Origin: Legionella longbeachae
GTDB taxonomy: Bacteria; Pseudomonadota; Gammaproteobacteria; Legionellales; Legionellaceae
Length of the DNA: 16,254 nucleotides
Reading direction: 5' to 3'
Assembly (NCBI GenBank): GCA_016191305.1
Contig: JACPOX010000105.1
Coordinates: 1 to 16,254, forward strand
The first letter of the stretch is position 1. Each line of letters starts with the position of its first letter. The notes under the pieces were generated by a model, which saw nothing but the letters and a program-made list of their open reading frames with translations, did no database searches and was not told the DNA's origin. Positions 5,979-14,168 of the stretch are shown piece by piece. The translations under genes and the position numbers were made by a program.

Positions 5979-6296
5979 ATGTCTTGGTTTATTCTAATTC
6001 TTGCTGGTTTACTTGAAGTCTGTTGGGCTATATTGCTCAAATATACAAATGGCTTTACTAATCTATTGCTATCCACCTGCACTTTAACGATTCTCCTCTT
6101 GAGTATTCTTCTTTTGGCTATTGCAATGAAAGAGCTGCCCGTAGGGACAGCTTATACCGTTTGGACGGGAATTGGGGCTATCGGCACGGTCATAATAGGC
6201 ATTATCTTCTTTGGAGAATCAGTTTCTATAATCAAACTCTGCTGTTTGGGACTCATTATTTCGGGAATTTTGGGAATTAAAATGAGTTCCTTATAA
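5979..6296 (+). CDS. sugE: Gdx/SugE-type SMR guanidinium exporter
   Basis: This is a 105-residue small multidrug resistance protein with four hydrophobic helices (about 2-20, 28-48, 56-78 and 84-103). It begins [18 protein letters not shown], containing the essential membrane glutamate of SMR transporters (E13) and the W16 typical of the Gdx subgroup, and has [13 protein letters not shown] in helix 3. Gdx proteins work as antiparallel dual-topology dimers in the inner membrane and export guanidinium in exchange for protons. The start is fixed by GAGG at 5969-5972 and by the riboswitch; an earlier in-frame start at 5877 would translate through the promoter and riboswitch and is wrong. The riboswitch supports a guanidinium rather than a drug-export role. 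A secreted CxxCH protein follows 12 nt after its stop. Confidence 0.93.
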   Translation: MSWFILILAGLLEVCWAILLKYTNGFTNLLLSTCTLTILLLSILLLAIAMKELPVGTAYTVWTGIGAIGTVIIGIIFFGESVSIIKLCCLGLIISGILGIKMSSL

Positions 6297-6308
6297 AGGA
6301 GAATGAAT

Positions 6309-7817
6309 ATGATTATGTTAAGAATAATAATACTTTTATTGTTTTATTCAATTAGTTATGCAAAGTGCATAATTTATTATAATGAAAATCCCCTAACAAA
6401 GAAAAAGCAAGATGCTGTGAGTACTTTGTTAGATAAAGAAATAACCTGTCCACAATCGATCCAAGGTTTTAAACGTTTAATCCAGAGTAATTATTTACAG
6501 GTTAAAACAAGCATGGTTGCTAACCGTGGAAAAAACAATCCTCATTTAGGAAGCTTTAGTTTTTTTGAATCAATTACCGGCGTATTGCCAGATGGTTTTC
6601 AAATTAATCCAGGAGAGTTTTACCTTGGCTATTTTACGAAAATTGAGCAAGATGAAATCCAATTAGATAAACTACCTGATAAAAATAAACTGTTAATTGA
6701 ACTTATTGCTTGGGACAATAAAAGGCAAATCTTTAATTTTTATGAATTACGTGGTTTAGACGCTACAAAAACGCGTTGGTATTATCGCGGAAACTCACAA
6801 GATGCTCTTTTGGATAATCAATATCTATATCGCAACAATCCACCTAAGTCGGCAAAGTTTGGAAGCAGAATGCGTTGCTCTGCCTGTCATAACTCAGGTG
6901 GTCCCATTATGAAGGAATTTAAAACATCACATAACGATTGGTGGACTAATGCAAATCAACTTATTTTTTTACCTAATCATCCTGATGATGAAATAAATAT
7001 ATTAGTGAATACTTTGGTTGATGCGAAAAAATTTTCAAGGGAAGTTCGTGCTGGAATAAAAAAATTAAACCTGAGTGCTCATTATAAGAAATTCAAGCGT
7101 TCCCTAACTTTACAAGAACAATTGCGACCCTTGTTCTGTACTACTGAAATCAATATAGAGTCAAACAAAATAGCAGGAATAAATGCTCCTATTACTATTC
7201 CTTCTGGATTTTGGCTCAACCCCTTGCTTGGCCAGATTAAAATAATGATTTCCGGACATGTATATCAGCGTTTGCTCATTAAAAATAATATGCAATTTCC
7301 CGAGACAGATTTAAATGATGCAGATCATGCTTGGCTTACTCCAGTAAAGGGGATAAATGATATAAACACTATAGAGCATCTTATTAAGAATAAAATAATT
7401 ACTCGACACTTTGCACAAAGTGTTTTAATGATTGATTATGCTCACCCTGTATTTTCGAAGCACCGATGCGAGCTATTAAAATTTATTCCTCTTAAGTTTA
7501 ATTACGATTGGATGAGCTTATTTATCAAGAATCTCTATCAGATACAAACAAAACAACCAGAGGCTTTATTATTAGTCAGCTACTTAACCAACAGTCAAAA
7601 ATATAATGAAATCTATTTCCAAAAAATCCTCTCCCAGTATAAAAACAATATTTGGGTTAAAACAAAATCAGATACCGGGCTTCAAGAAATTTTTATTCAA
7701 CTTTTAAAAACGAGACAGGATGTTATTGAAAATGAATTATCACAAAATCCTTTAGGACAAATTCTAGAGCCTGGGTTTAGAGTGATTTTTCCAATTTCCA
7801 CTTTCTGGGACATTTAA
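6309..7817 (+). CDS. Secreted protein with a single CxxCH haem motif, function unknown
   Basis: The product has about 502 residues. The ATG at 6309 is preferred because AGGAG (6297-6301) lies 7 nt ahead; ATGs at 6303 and 6315 are in the same frame. The N-terminus MIMLRIIILLLFYSISYA is a signal peptide. One c-type haem motif, RCSACHNSGGPIM (C190, C193, H194), sits in a central region with many aromatic residues (ETRWYYRG-like stretch before it, NDWW after it). Other visible marks are FCTTEINIES and GFWLNP. The position 12 nt after sugE suggests co-transcription under guanidine control, with the protein exported to the periplasm. I do not recognise a characterised family; a c-type cytochrome or an oxidoreductase with one haem is the best description. 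Whether haem is truly attached is not shown. Confidence 0.8.
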   Translation: MIMLRIIILLLFYSISYAKCIIYYNENPLTKKKQDAVSTLLDKEITCPQSIQGFKRLIQSNYLQVKTSMVANRGKNNPHLGSFSFFESITGVLPDGFQINPGEFYLGYFTKIEQDEIQLDKLPDKNKLLIELIAWDNKRQIFNFYELRGLDATKTRWYYRGNSQDALLDNQYLYRNNPPKSAKFGSRMRCSACHNSGGPIMKEFKTSHNDWWTNANQLIFLPNHPDDEINILVNTLVDAKKFSREVRAGIKKLNLSAHYKKFKRSLTLQEQLRPLFCTTEINIESNKIAGINAPITIPSGFWLNPLLGQIKIMISGHVYQRLLIKNNMQFPETDLNDADHAWLTPVKGINDINTIEHLIKNKIITRHFAQSVLMIDYAHPVFSKHRCELLKFIPLKFNYDWMSLFIKNLYQIQTKQPEALLLVSYLTNSQKYNEIYFQKILSQYKNNIWVKTKSDTGLQEIFIQLLKTRQDVIENELSQNPLGQILEPGFRVIFPISTFWDI

Positions 7818-7819
7818 GA

Positions 7820-7847
7820 TTGAAATTTCAAAGGCGTTCTGTATAGT
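7820..7847 (+). promoter_or_regulatory. Promoter of the LRR gene
   Basis: TTGAAA (7820-7825) and TATAGT (7842-7847) are 16 bp apart, right after the stop of the CxxCH gene. This suggests that the LRR gene and the phosphatase gene behind it form a separate transcription unit. Confidence 0.5.
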
Positions 7848-7908
7848 ACAAAAGCATATTTTTTCAATATGAATGTCTCATCCCGAAGTAATGATGAGCG
7901 GAGGTTTT

Positions 7909-8976
7909 ATGTACTGCATATTAAAAGATCTTGGTTTACTCACTGAATTACTATGCATTGAAGCATTCAAGAATATCCCAATAGGCGTAACTTCACTTGA
8001 TTTGTCCTGGAATAACCTTCACAGCAAAAGTGGATTAGAGCTAGAACGGCTATTTAAAATAATCCCCAAAAGCGTGACTTCACTTTTTTTACCCTGGAAT
8101 CAACTTGGGAATAGAAGCGGAGATGAATTATCATTAGCATTCGCAGCCATTTCTCCAGGTGTAACTTCGCTTGATTTAGGATTCAATCAACTTGGCAGTA
8201 TGCCTGGCACTGACTTAATCAAAGTTTTGGCCGCTATTCCACCCAATGTGACTTCACTTAGATTAACTTACAATAATCTTAGCTCCAGGAGTGGTGAAGA
8301 ATTAGCTCAAGCATTCGCGGTCATTCCAATGAACCTGACCTCACTTGATTTAGGCTTTAATAATCTTGATAGCAAAACTGGGGCTGAATTAGCGCAAGCA
8401 TTTAGGAACATTCCCAGCGGAGTGACTACTCTTATATTACGTGAAAACAATCTTCACAGAAAAAGCGGGATTGAATTAGCCATGGCATTTAACGCTATTC
8501 CAAGAACGGTGACTTCACTTGATTTAAGCTATAACGATCTTGGTTGTAAAAGTGGTGCTGAAGTAGCCTTAGTATTTAAAGGCATTCCAAGTGGGGTAAC
8601 TTCTCTTAATTTATTCAAATGTGAACTTCAAGATTTGTCTATTGAAAAACTAACTCAATTGAGTAACTCATTGCCCATGATACATACCATTTATTTAAGC
8701 GAAAGTGAGTTAATCAAAATGACAGGGACGCAACGGGCCGCCTTAAAAGCAATATTTCCTAATATCCAGGACGTTATTGTGTTAGATAAATCCGGCAAGG
8801 CATTAGGTGGAAATAACTTACAATCCTGCGCATATTTTGCCAATAAGTTAGGACTAACAAGAGAAGCTCCTAGTCTTAAATCTCAGGCTGCTTTTTTTGT
8901 GAAACATAATGAGGAACTGAATAATAATATGAATTGCCTTCCAGGGGAGTTAAAATCTTTTATTAACAATTTCTAA
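7909..8976 (+). CDS. Leucine-rich-repeat protein, candidate Dot/Icm effector
   Basis: The start at 7909 has GGAGG (7900-7904) just ahead; an ATG at 7873 in the same frame lacks a ribosome site. The product has 355 residues and is dominated by eight 29-residue leucine-rich repeats of ribonuclease-inhibitor style (residues about 26-257), with unit pattern xVTSLDLxxNxLxxKSGxEL followed by AxAFxxIPx. The eighth unit is degenerate. A helical C-terminal tail of about 95 residues follows. LRR proteins of this repeat type are common in Legionella, and several are secreted by the Dot/Icm system to bind host proteins. No catalytic domain or signal peptide is visible, so a binding role is inferred. The gene has its own promoter, and the phosphatase gene follows 28 nt after its stop. 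Confidence 0.87.
   Translation: MYCILKDLGLLTELLCIEAFKNIPIGVTSLDLSWNNLHSKSGLELERLFKIIPKSVTSLFLPWNQLGNRSGDELSLAFAAISPGVTSLDLGFNQLGSMPGTDLIKVLAAIPPNVTSLRLTYNNLSSRSGEELAQAFAVIPMNLTSLDLGFNNLDSKTGAELAQAFRNIPSGVTTLILRENNLHRKSGIELAMAFNAIPRTVTSLDLSYNDLGCKSGAEVALVFKGIPSGVTSLNLFKCELQDLSIEKLTQLSNSLPMIHTIYLSESELIKMTGTQRAALKAIFPNIQDVIVLDKSGKALGGNNLQSCAYFANKLGLTREAPSLKSQAAFFVKHNEELNNNMNCLPGELKSFINNF
7984..8679 (+). repeat. Eight tandem 87-bp units encoding the leucine-rich repeats
   Basis: The coding sequence repeats with an exact 87-bp (29-codon) period and no indels between units; bases around GTGACTTCACTTGATTTA recur in most units. Such arrays can gain or lose units by recombination. Confidence 0.85.
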
Positions 8977-9004
8977 TTTTTTGATAATACAAGGAGTACG
9001 AAAA

Positions 9005-10072
9005 ATGGGCTATAAATGTTGTCTGAGTGTAGTTATAATCGGTATGCCGTCTCTGTTATTTGCTGCGGACAATCTTATTTTTGCAGTTGATATTATTCGA
9101 CATGGTGATAGGACGCCAGTTGCTTACTTACCCGCAGTTGATTATAAGTGGAAAGAAGGGTTAGGGCAATTAACTGCAGAAGGCATGCAACAAGAATATA
9201 ACATGGGGAGGGAGTTTCGTAAAAAATACGTTGAAGAAACTCATCTTTTGCCCGAACATTATGAACATGGAACAATGTATGTTCGCTCAACAGATTATCC
9301 TCGTACCTTAATGAGTGCACAGTCATTATTAATGGGCTTTTATCCACCTGGAACAGGGCCAAATACTTCAGAGTCTCTTCCGGCGCTACCTTATGCTTTT
9401 CAGCCTATCCCTGTTTTTAGTGCACCTGCTCAATATGATGAAATAATTATTCAACAGGTGAATAAAAACGAATATGAAAAATTGATGGATCAGTATGTGT
9501 ATTCAACACCCGAGTGGCAACAAAAAAATAAAGAACTACAAGATAAATATCCGCTCTGGAGTCGTCTTACAGGTGTTTCTATCAATAGCTTAGATGATTT
9601 GCAACATGTTGGTGATGCTTTATATATTCATCAAGTACATAAGGCACCCATGCCTGATGGATTGAGTGCTACGGATATTAAAACAATTATTGATGCCAGT
9701 AATTGGGCCTTTATGGCTGAAGAAAAACCGCAACAAATTGCAAAAGCTTATAGCAGTAAGCTTATGACAAATATTGCCCATTATCTCAATAAAGGTAGCC
9801 AACAAACATCCAAACTTAAATATGTTTTATTATCTGCGCACGATACTACCATTGCTAGTGCACTGAGTTATTTGGGTGCTCCTTTAAAACAATCACCGCC
9901 ATATGCATCAAATCTGAATTTCTCACTCTATGAAAGTGGGGCAAATTATTACACAGTGAGGATTACTTACAATGGTAACCTAGTCAGAATACCAGCTTGT
10001 GGGGGGGATGTGTGTGAGTTGCAACAATTTATAGCATTAGTGAATGTTGCAAATACGGATCAGCTAGTATAA
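9005..10072 (+). CDS. map: Secreted histidine acid phosphatase (Map-like)
   Basis: The ATG at 9005 is chosen because AAGGAG (8991-8996) lies 8 nt ahead and a signal peptide, MGYKCCLSVVIIGMPSLLFAA, follows; a TTG at 8981 has neither. The 355-residue product has the histidine-acid-phosphatase signature RHGDRTP (32-38), with nucleophile H33, and the distal SAHDTT (H279, D280) that supplies the proton donor. A cysteine pair near the C-terminus (C332, C337) could form a disulfide. Length and sequence fit the Legionella major acid phosphatase Map, a type II-secreted tartrate-sensitive enzyme; this assignment is from family knowledge. It releases phosphate from monoesters in the periplasm or outside the cell. 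It is probably co-transcribed with the LRR gene and is followed by a strong terminator. Confidence 0.92.
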   Translation: MGYKCCLSVVIIGMPSLLFAADNLIFAVDIIRHGDRTPVAYLPAVDYKWKEGLGQLTAEGMQQEYNMGREFRKKYVEETHLLPEHYEHGTMYVRSTDYPRTLMSAQSLLMGFYPPGTGPNTSESLPALPYAFQPIPVFSAPAQYDEIIIQQVNKNEYEKLMDQYVYSTPEWQQKNKELQDKYPLWSRLTGVSINSLDDLQHVGDALYIHQVHKAPMPDGLSATDIKTIIDASNWAFMAEEKPQQIAKAYSSKLMTNIAHYLNKGSQQTSKLKYVLLSAHDTTIASALSYLGAPLKQSPPYASNLNFSLYESGANYYTVRITYNGNLVRIPACGGDVCELQQFIALVNVANTDQLV

Positions 10073-10084
10073 ATGTTGTGATTG

Positions 10085-10120
10085 AACAAGCTAACCACCG
10101 AAAAAAGTGGTTAGCTTGTT
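10085..10120. terminator. Intrinsic terminator between convergent genes
   Basis: AACAAGCTAACCAC (10085-10098) and GTGGTTAGCTTGTT (10107-10120) form a perfect 14-bp stem with an 8-nt A-rich loop. TTTT follows shortly on the plus strand, so it ends the phosphatase transcript. It lies 4 bp past the stop of the convergent minus-strand gene and may serve both directions. Confidence 0.85.
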
Positions 10121-10124
10121 GATT

Positions 10125-10901
10125 TTAAAATCCATGATTGGTGGCTGTGTTTTCGTTGCCAGATTTATTTACCAGTTGAGAGGAAATAAATAGTTTACAA
10201 TAATTAATAAATGACAATAAAGATAAAGTTTCTTTCTTTAGACTCTGGAAAGTCTCAACACTGGGATTAGGTTTAAAAAAACAAGAGACCTTTGAATTGG
10301 AAAGGAATTTAAATTGTTCGTAGTTTAAAGTATTAGCGATGTAATCGATTACCTTAATGGGTGATGCATTAGGTTTGCTATATAGGGCACTCAAAGGATA
10401 TGGATCGATGCTATTTTCTAACATTTTTATTTTTTCTTCCTCTGTCATCTCAGACTGACATAATATATGAGCAGTGGCATATGAGCGCGCTGTCGCATAT
10501 TCGGGAGACATGATACGAAATAATTCATTTAAAACGTTTTTATCAAATTTGAGTGATAAAAGATAATTGATTGAGCTCTTAAATTGATGAAATGTAGGTA
10601 CCTTGTCTTCTATTAAAATTTTCTCTTTAATTTCTTCATTCATTTGGAATTCAACTAATTGCTTAAATGCTAATTCACCAGATTGAAACTTTTGTTGAAT
10701 TTCTGAATAATTTGATACTTCATGAATATTATTCATTAATTTATATAAATGTTCGTCACTTAGTTTGTCATTAACTATGAGATCGCCTAATCCAGCAGCT
10801 GTAAAATCTTGCCATTGCTCTTTGGAAAATGATTCAGCAAAATTACGTATTAAAGGATGATCAGTCCAAGGAAAGTTCTCTATTAATTCAGAAAGTTTCA
10901 T
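10125..10901 (-). CDS. Unrecognised helical protein of 258 residues
   Basis: The ATG at 10901-10899 is preceded by AAGGTG at a good distance. The protein (starting MKLSELIENFPWTDHP) is predicted from composition to be almost entirely helical. It has no signal peptide, membrane segment or recognisable catalytic motif, and ends in a polar tail (NKSGNENTATNHGF). Residues 60-120 are strongly charged. I do not recognise a family. It sits alone between a terminator and a repeat-rich spacer, next to a probable effector gene, and such solitary helical proteins in Legionella are often Dot/Icm substrates. That is context only. TACAAT (10938-10933, minus strand) is a possible -10 without a good -35. Confidence 0.75.
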   Translation of the reverse strand: MKLSELIENFPWTDHPLIRNFAESFSKEQWQDFTAAGLGDLIVNDKLSDEHLYKLMNNIHEVSNYSEIQQKFQSGELAFKQLVEFQMNEEIKEKILIEDKVPTFHQFKSSINYLLSLKFDKNVLNELFRIMSPEYATARSYATAHILCQSEMTEEEKIKMLENSIDPYPLSALYSKPNASPIKVIDYIANTLNYEQFKFLSNSKVSCFFKPNPSVETFQSLKKETLSLLSFINYCKLFISSQLVNKSGNENTATNHGF

Positions 10902-10971
10902 TATTTATAACACCTTATTTTTAAGTATTTAGATTGTACCTGTGGTAGGGGAACTTCAGTGCAAAAGTTCA

Positions 10972-11085
10972 ATGCCAATAAGTTAAGGAAAAGCGGCTTT
11001 AAAATGTAGGTTGGGCCCAGGTGACAAACCTATATACAAAATCCTTAACTTAATGGCATGGGGTGCGAAGGTTTTATGCCATTAA
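10972..11085. repeat. Dispersed intergenic repeat, copy A, with nested inverted repeats
   Basis: The outer arms ATGCCAATAAGTTAAGGA (10972-10989) and 11042-11059 are 18-bp inverted copies with one mismatch. A second stem pairs 11050-11059 with 11076-11085. The core GGCTTTAAAATGTAGG followed by TTGGGCCC (10995-11018) and the end TACAAAATCCTTAACTTAA (11035-11053) recur after the EF-G gene (14169-14259). It occupies most of the spacer upstream of the protease-like gene; 10902-10971 otherwise holds only the leader of the minus-strand gene. Confidence 0.65.
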
Positions 11086-11126
11086 ATCTTAAGCAAATCA
11101 AGAATTATTTAGTTAAAAAATGCAGC

Positions 11127-11146
11127 TTTAATATTTTCTTAATTCA
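11127..11146 (+). promoter_or_regulatory. PmrA-like tandem box upstream of the protease-like gene
   Basis: TTTAATATT (11127-11135), a 2-bp spacer, and CTTAATTCA (11138-11146) fit the Legionella PmrA consensus cTTAATatT-N2-cTTAATatT, with 8 of 9 and 6 of 9 positions matching. A possible -10 (TATGCA, 11161-11166) follows 14 bp later, and the start codon is at 11200. The PmrAB system controls many Dot/Icm effector genes. The region is AT-rich, so chance matching cannot be excluded. Confidence 0.42.
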
Positions 11147-11199
11147 TAATTGATAGTATTTATGCAATTTGAATGTATTATTTAAAAAATTGGGACAAT

Positions 11200-11908
11200 A
11201 TGAAGCAAAAACTAGATTCTCATGATTTCGATCACCGATATCAGCAAATAGAACTGTCCTTACTGGAAGATCTAAAAAAATCAAGGACTGTGCGATCTAG
11301 TTTGTAACTATTTAACTCTTGTAAAGCCAAATCATCTGGATGATATAGAAACATTATTGTTGAATAATGATCTTGATCAATTAGACGAACATTTTAAATT
11401 AAATGGTTCATTTAATTATGAAAAAATGGAAACTTTGTCAAAAACCCATACTTTATTATCTATTAGTGTGGCTGAATCTTTGAAATATATGTTATTTAAT
11501 ATAATTCCTAACAATATTTTTTCGATAAAGGAACAAACAAAATTAATCAAAAAGGAATCAAATGGTTATTGCTTAATCAATGAAAACTTATTTAATAAAA
11601 AATTGGAAAAATTATCCATAGGCTCATTTGTAAAATTTGTTACCTTTTCTAAATCAACATTTGTATTGCCTGGAACTGGACATTCTCGACTTATTATTAA
11701 AATTAGAGATGATAAATTTATTTTTATTGATCCTGATGATAAAAAGCCTAAATGTGATTCTTTTTCCGCTGCAAAACTAACTGATAAAGTGAGTGAGATT
11801 GTATCAAACATAAAATCGAGTAGTTATGCTTTTATTGATAATGTAAAATTTATGGATAGATTCCAGACTAAATCGCTAAAAAATCTTCATATGAAAAAAA
11901 TGTTCTGA
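11200..11908 (+). pseudogene. Cysteine-protease-like effector gene broken at an A7 run
   Basis: ATG 11200 opens a frame reading MKQKLDSHDFDHRYQQIELS and then LLEDLKKSRTV, which stops at codon 35. Immediately after the A7 run (11274-11280) the adjacent frame continues to 11908. Removing one A joins them as EDLKNQGLCDLVCNYLTL and gives about 235 residues. The joined protein shows a papain-fold order of catalytic residues: a Cys in QGLCDLVCNYL, a His in GTGHSRLIIK, and an Asp in KFIFIDPDD. This order and spacing resemble YopT/C58-type and related effector proteases, though the family is not certain. The 183-codon piece from TTG 11357 alone lacks the cysteine. It may be a decayed gene, a slippage-dependent gene, phase variation or a sequencing error. 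A PmrA-like box and the repeat copy A lie upstream. Confidence 0.7.
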
Positions 11909-11986
11909 GTTGCAATCGGCCAATAAACGAAATAATTATAAAAAAAGTTTAAAGGAACAATTTTTACTGTAAATTCAGGATAAAAT

Positions 11987-12006
11987 ACTGTACAATATGT
12001 GACAGT
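11987..12006 (+). promoter_or_regulatory. Possible promoter and inverted repeat upstream of the EF-G gene
   Basis: ACTGT (11987-11991) and ACAGT (12002-12006) are inverted 5-bp arms around TACAAT (11991-11996), a fair -10 hexamer. No convincing -35 is spaced 16-18 bp upstream, so the promoter is tentative. Confidence 0.3.
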
Positions 12007-12039
12007 TTTTTATCCATTTGAATTTTAAATAAGAGTGCT

Positions 12040-14130
12040 ATGACTGATTTAAACCTTTACAGAAACATTGGTATCTTCGCTCACGTAGATGCGGGAAAAA
12101 CAACCACTACCGAACGTATCCTTAAGCTCACCGGTAAAATCCACAAAATGGGTGAAGTTCACGAAGGTGAATCAACAACTGATTTTATGGAACAGGAAGC
12201 GGAACGGGGTATTACTATCCAGTCAGCAGCAGTAAGTTGCTTCTGGAAAGGTACTCGCTTCAACGTAATCGATACCCCAGGACACGTTGATTTTACGGTA
12301 GAAGTATATCGTTCATTGAAAGTACTCGATGGTGGCATCGGAGTATTCTGTGGTTCTGGCGGCGTTGAGCCTCAGTCAGAAACCAACTGGCGCTATGCGA
12401 ACAATTCAAAAGTATCTCGTTTGATTTTCGTAAACAAACTTGACCGTATTGGCGCGAACTTCTTAAAAGTAACCGAGCAAATTAAAAAAGTATTGGGTGC
12501 AAATCCTTTAATTATGACTTTGCCCATCGGTTTTGAAGACAGCTTTGTAGGTGTTGTCGATTTATTAACCCGTAAAGCGTATGTTTGGGATGAAACTGGC
12601 CAGCCAGAAAATTACAATATTACTGATGTACCAGCGGATATGGTTGACGATGTTGAAATGTATCGTGGGCAATTAATTGAAATGGCACTTGAAATGGATG
12701 ATGATTTGCTGATGGCTTATTTAGAAGGAGAGGAACCTTCAATAGAAGACATTAAGCGTTGCATCCGTAAAGGTACGCTTGAATTAGCTTTCTTCCCAAC
12801 TTATTGTGGTTCGGCCTTTAAGAACAAAGGAATGCAGCTGTTATTGGATGCAGTGATTGATTATTTACCTGCTCCCCATGAAGTGAATCCACAACCTTTG
12901 ACTGATGCTGAAGGTGAACCAAATGGTCAATTCGCTATTGTTTCTCCGGATGAACCATTGCGTGCCTTGGCGTTTAAAATCATGGATGATCGATTTGGTG
13001 CTTTAACATTCGTACGTATCTATTCAGGAAGACTAAATAAAGGTGATACTATCCTTAACTCCTTTACGGGTAAAACTGAACGAGTCGGCCGTATGGTTGA
13101 GATGCAAGCAAATGAACGTCATGAATTGCAAAGTGCTGAAGCAGGCGACATTATAGCGATTGTAGGTATGAAAAACGTTCGAACCGGTCACACTCTTTGC
13201 GATCCTAATCACGAGTGTACACTTGAAGCGATGGTATTTCCTGAACCAGTGATCTCTATTGCTGTAACGCCAAAGGATAAAGCTACCACTGAAAAAATGA
13301 GTATTGCTATTGGTAAGATGGTTGCAGAAGATCCAACATTTAGGGTTGAAACTGATGAAGATTCAGGTGAAACCATTCTTCGTGGTATGGGTGAATTACA
13401 TCTTGATATTAAAGTGGATATTCTGAAGCGTACTTACGATGTTGAATTATTAGTAGGTCAACCACAGGTTGCTTACCGCGAAACCATAACCAAATCGATT
13501 CAAGACAGCTATACCCACAAGAAACAATCAGGCGGCGCTGGTCAATATGGTAAAATTGATTACACTATTGCCCCAGGTGAACCAAACAGTGGATTTACTT
13601 TTGTAACCTCTGTTGTGGGTGGAAATGTCCCTAAAGAATTCTTTCCGGCAATTGAGAAAGGCTTTCGCTCAATGATGAGCACAGGTACTTTAGCAGGCTT
13701 CCCCGTATTGGATGTTGTAGTCAACCTCAGCGATGGTGCATATCATCCTGTTGACTCTTCAGCTATTGCATTTGAAATTGCTGCAAAAGGTGCTTTTCGT
13801 CAATCGATACCAAAAGCTTCTCCACAACTGCTTGAACCAATTATGAAAGTTGACGTTTACAGTACAGAAGAAGATGTAGGTAATGTGATTGGTGACTTGA
13901 ACCGTCGTCGTGGTATGATTTCGGGTCAGGAACCCAGTGCAGCTGGTGTCCGTATTAAAGCCGATGTTCCTCTTTCAGAAATGTTTGGTTACATTAGTAC
14001 CTTGCGCACACTTACTTCTGGTCGGGGGCAATTCTCAATGGAATTCTCTCACTATTCGGCTTGTCCCAACAGTGTTGCTGAAGTAGTGATTGCCAAAGAA
14101 AAAGAAAAGAAAGCCGCAGCTGCTAAGTAA
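12040..14130 (+). CDS. fusA: Elongation factor G, second type (EF-G 2)
   Basis: This is a full-length 696-residue EF-G, the GTPase that drives ribosomal translocation and, with RRF, subunit recycling. The GTP-binding motifs are intact: AHVDAGKT (14-21), RGITI (56-60), DTPGH (78-82) and NKLD (132-135). Domain II (about 305-385) and domains III-V, including the GAGQYGKID loop of domain IV, follow. The wording ([39 protein letters not shown]) matches the paralogous EF-G 2 of vibrios and other gammaproteobacteria rather than the str-operon EF-G, as does its isolated position without rpsL, rpsG or tuf. It ends in a lysine/alanine-rich tail. A specialised role in recycling or stress translation is possible but not shown. 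Only a weak AAGAG precedes the ATG. Confidence 0.93.
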   Translation: MTDLNLYRNIGIFAHVDAGKTTTTERILKLTGKIHKMGEVHEGESTTDFMEQEAERGITIQSAAVSCFWKGTRFNVIDTPGHVDFTVEVYRSLKVLDGGIGVFCGSGGVEPQSETNWRYANNSKVSRLIFVNKLDRIGANFLKVTEQIKKVLGANPLIMTLPIGFEDSFVGVVDLLTRKAYVWDETGQPENYNITDVPADMVDDVEMYRGQLIEMALEMDDDLLMAYLEGEEPSIEDIKRCIRKGTLELAFFPTYCGSAFKNKGMQLLLDAVIDYLPAPHEVNPQPLTDAEGEPNGQFAIVSPDEPLRALAFKIMDDRFGALTFVRIYSGRLNKGDTILNSFTGKTERVGRMVEMQANERHELQSAEAGDIIAIVGMKNVRTGHTLCDPNHECTLEAMVFPEPVISIAVTPKDKATTEKMSIAIGKMVAEDPTFRVETDEDSGETILRGMGELHLDIKVDILKRTYDVELLVGQPQVAYRETITKSIQDSYTHKKQSGGAGQYGKIDYTIAPGEPNSGFTFVTSVVGGNVPKEFFPAIEKGFRSMMSTGTLAGFPVLDVVVNLSDGAYHPVDSSAIAFEIAAKGAFRQSIPKASPQLLEPIMKVDVYSTEEDVGNVIGDLNRRRGMISGQEPSAAGVRIKADVPLSEMFGYISTLRTLTSGRGQFSMEFSHYSACPNSVAEVVIAKEKEKKAAAAK

Positions 14131-14145
14131 GGTAGTTAGCAAGTT

Positions 14146-14161
14146 TTAGGTATTTACCTAA
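14146..14161 (+). terminator. Small hairpin after the EF-G gene
   Basis: TTAGGTA (14146-14152) and TACCTAA (14155-14161) are perfect arms with almost no loop, 15 bp past the EF-G stop. No T-run follows. The stronger hairpin at 14181-14205 just downstream may be the real transcript end. Confidence 0.35.
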
Positions 14162-14168
14162 GTCTTGT

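Noticed and set aside
8981..9004. TTG start for the phosphatase
   Set aside because: It would place extra polar residues ahead of the signal peptide and consume the AAGGAG that serves ATG 9005.
11987..12006. LexA-like SOS box before the EF-G gene
   Set aside because: CTGT and ACAG are 10 bp apart rather than the required 8, and Legionella is not known to use LexA.
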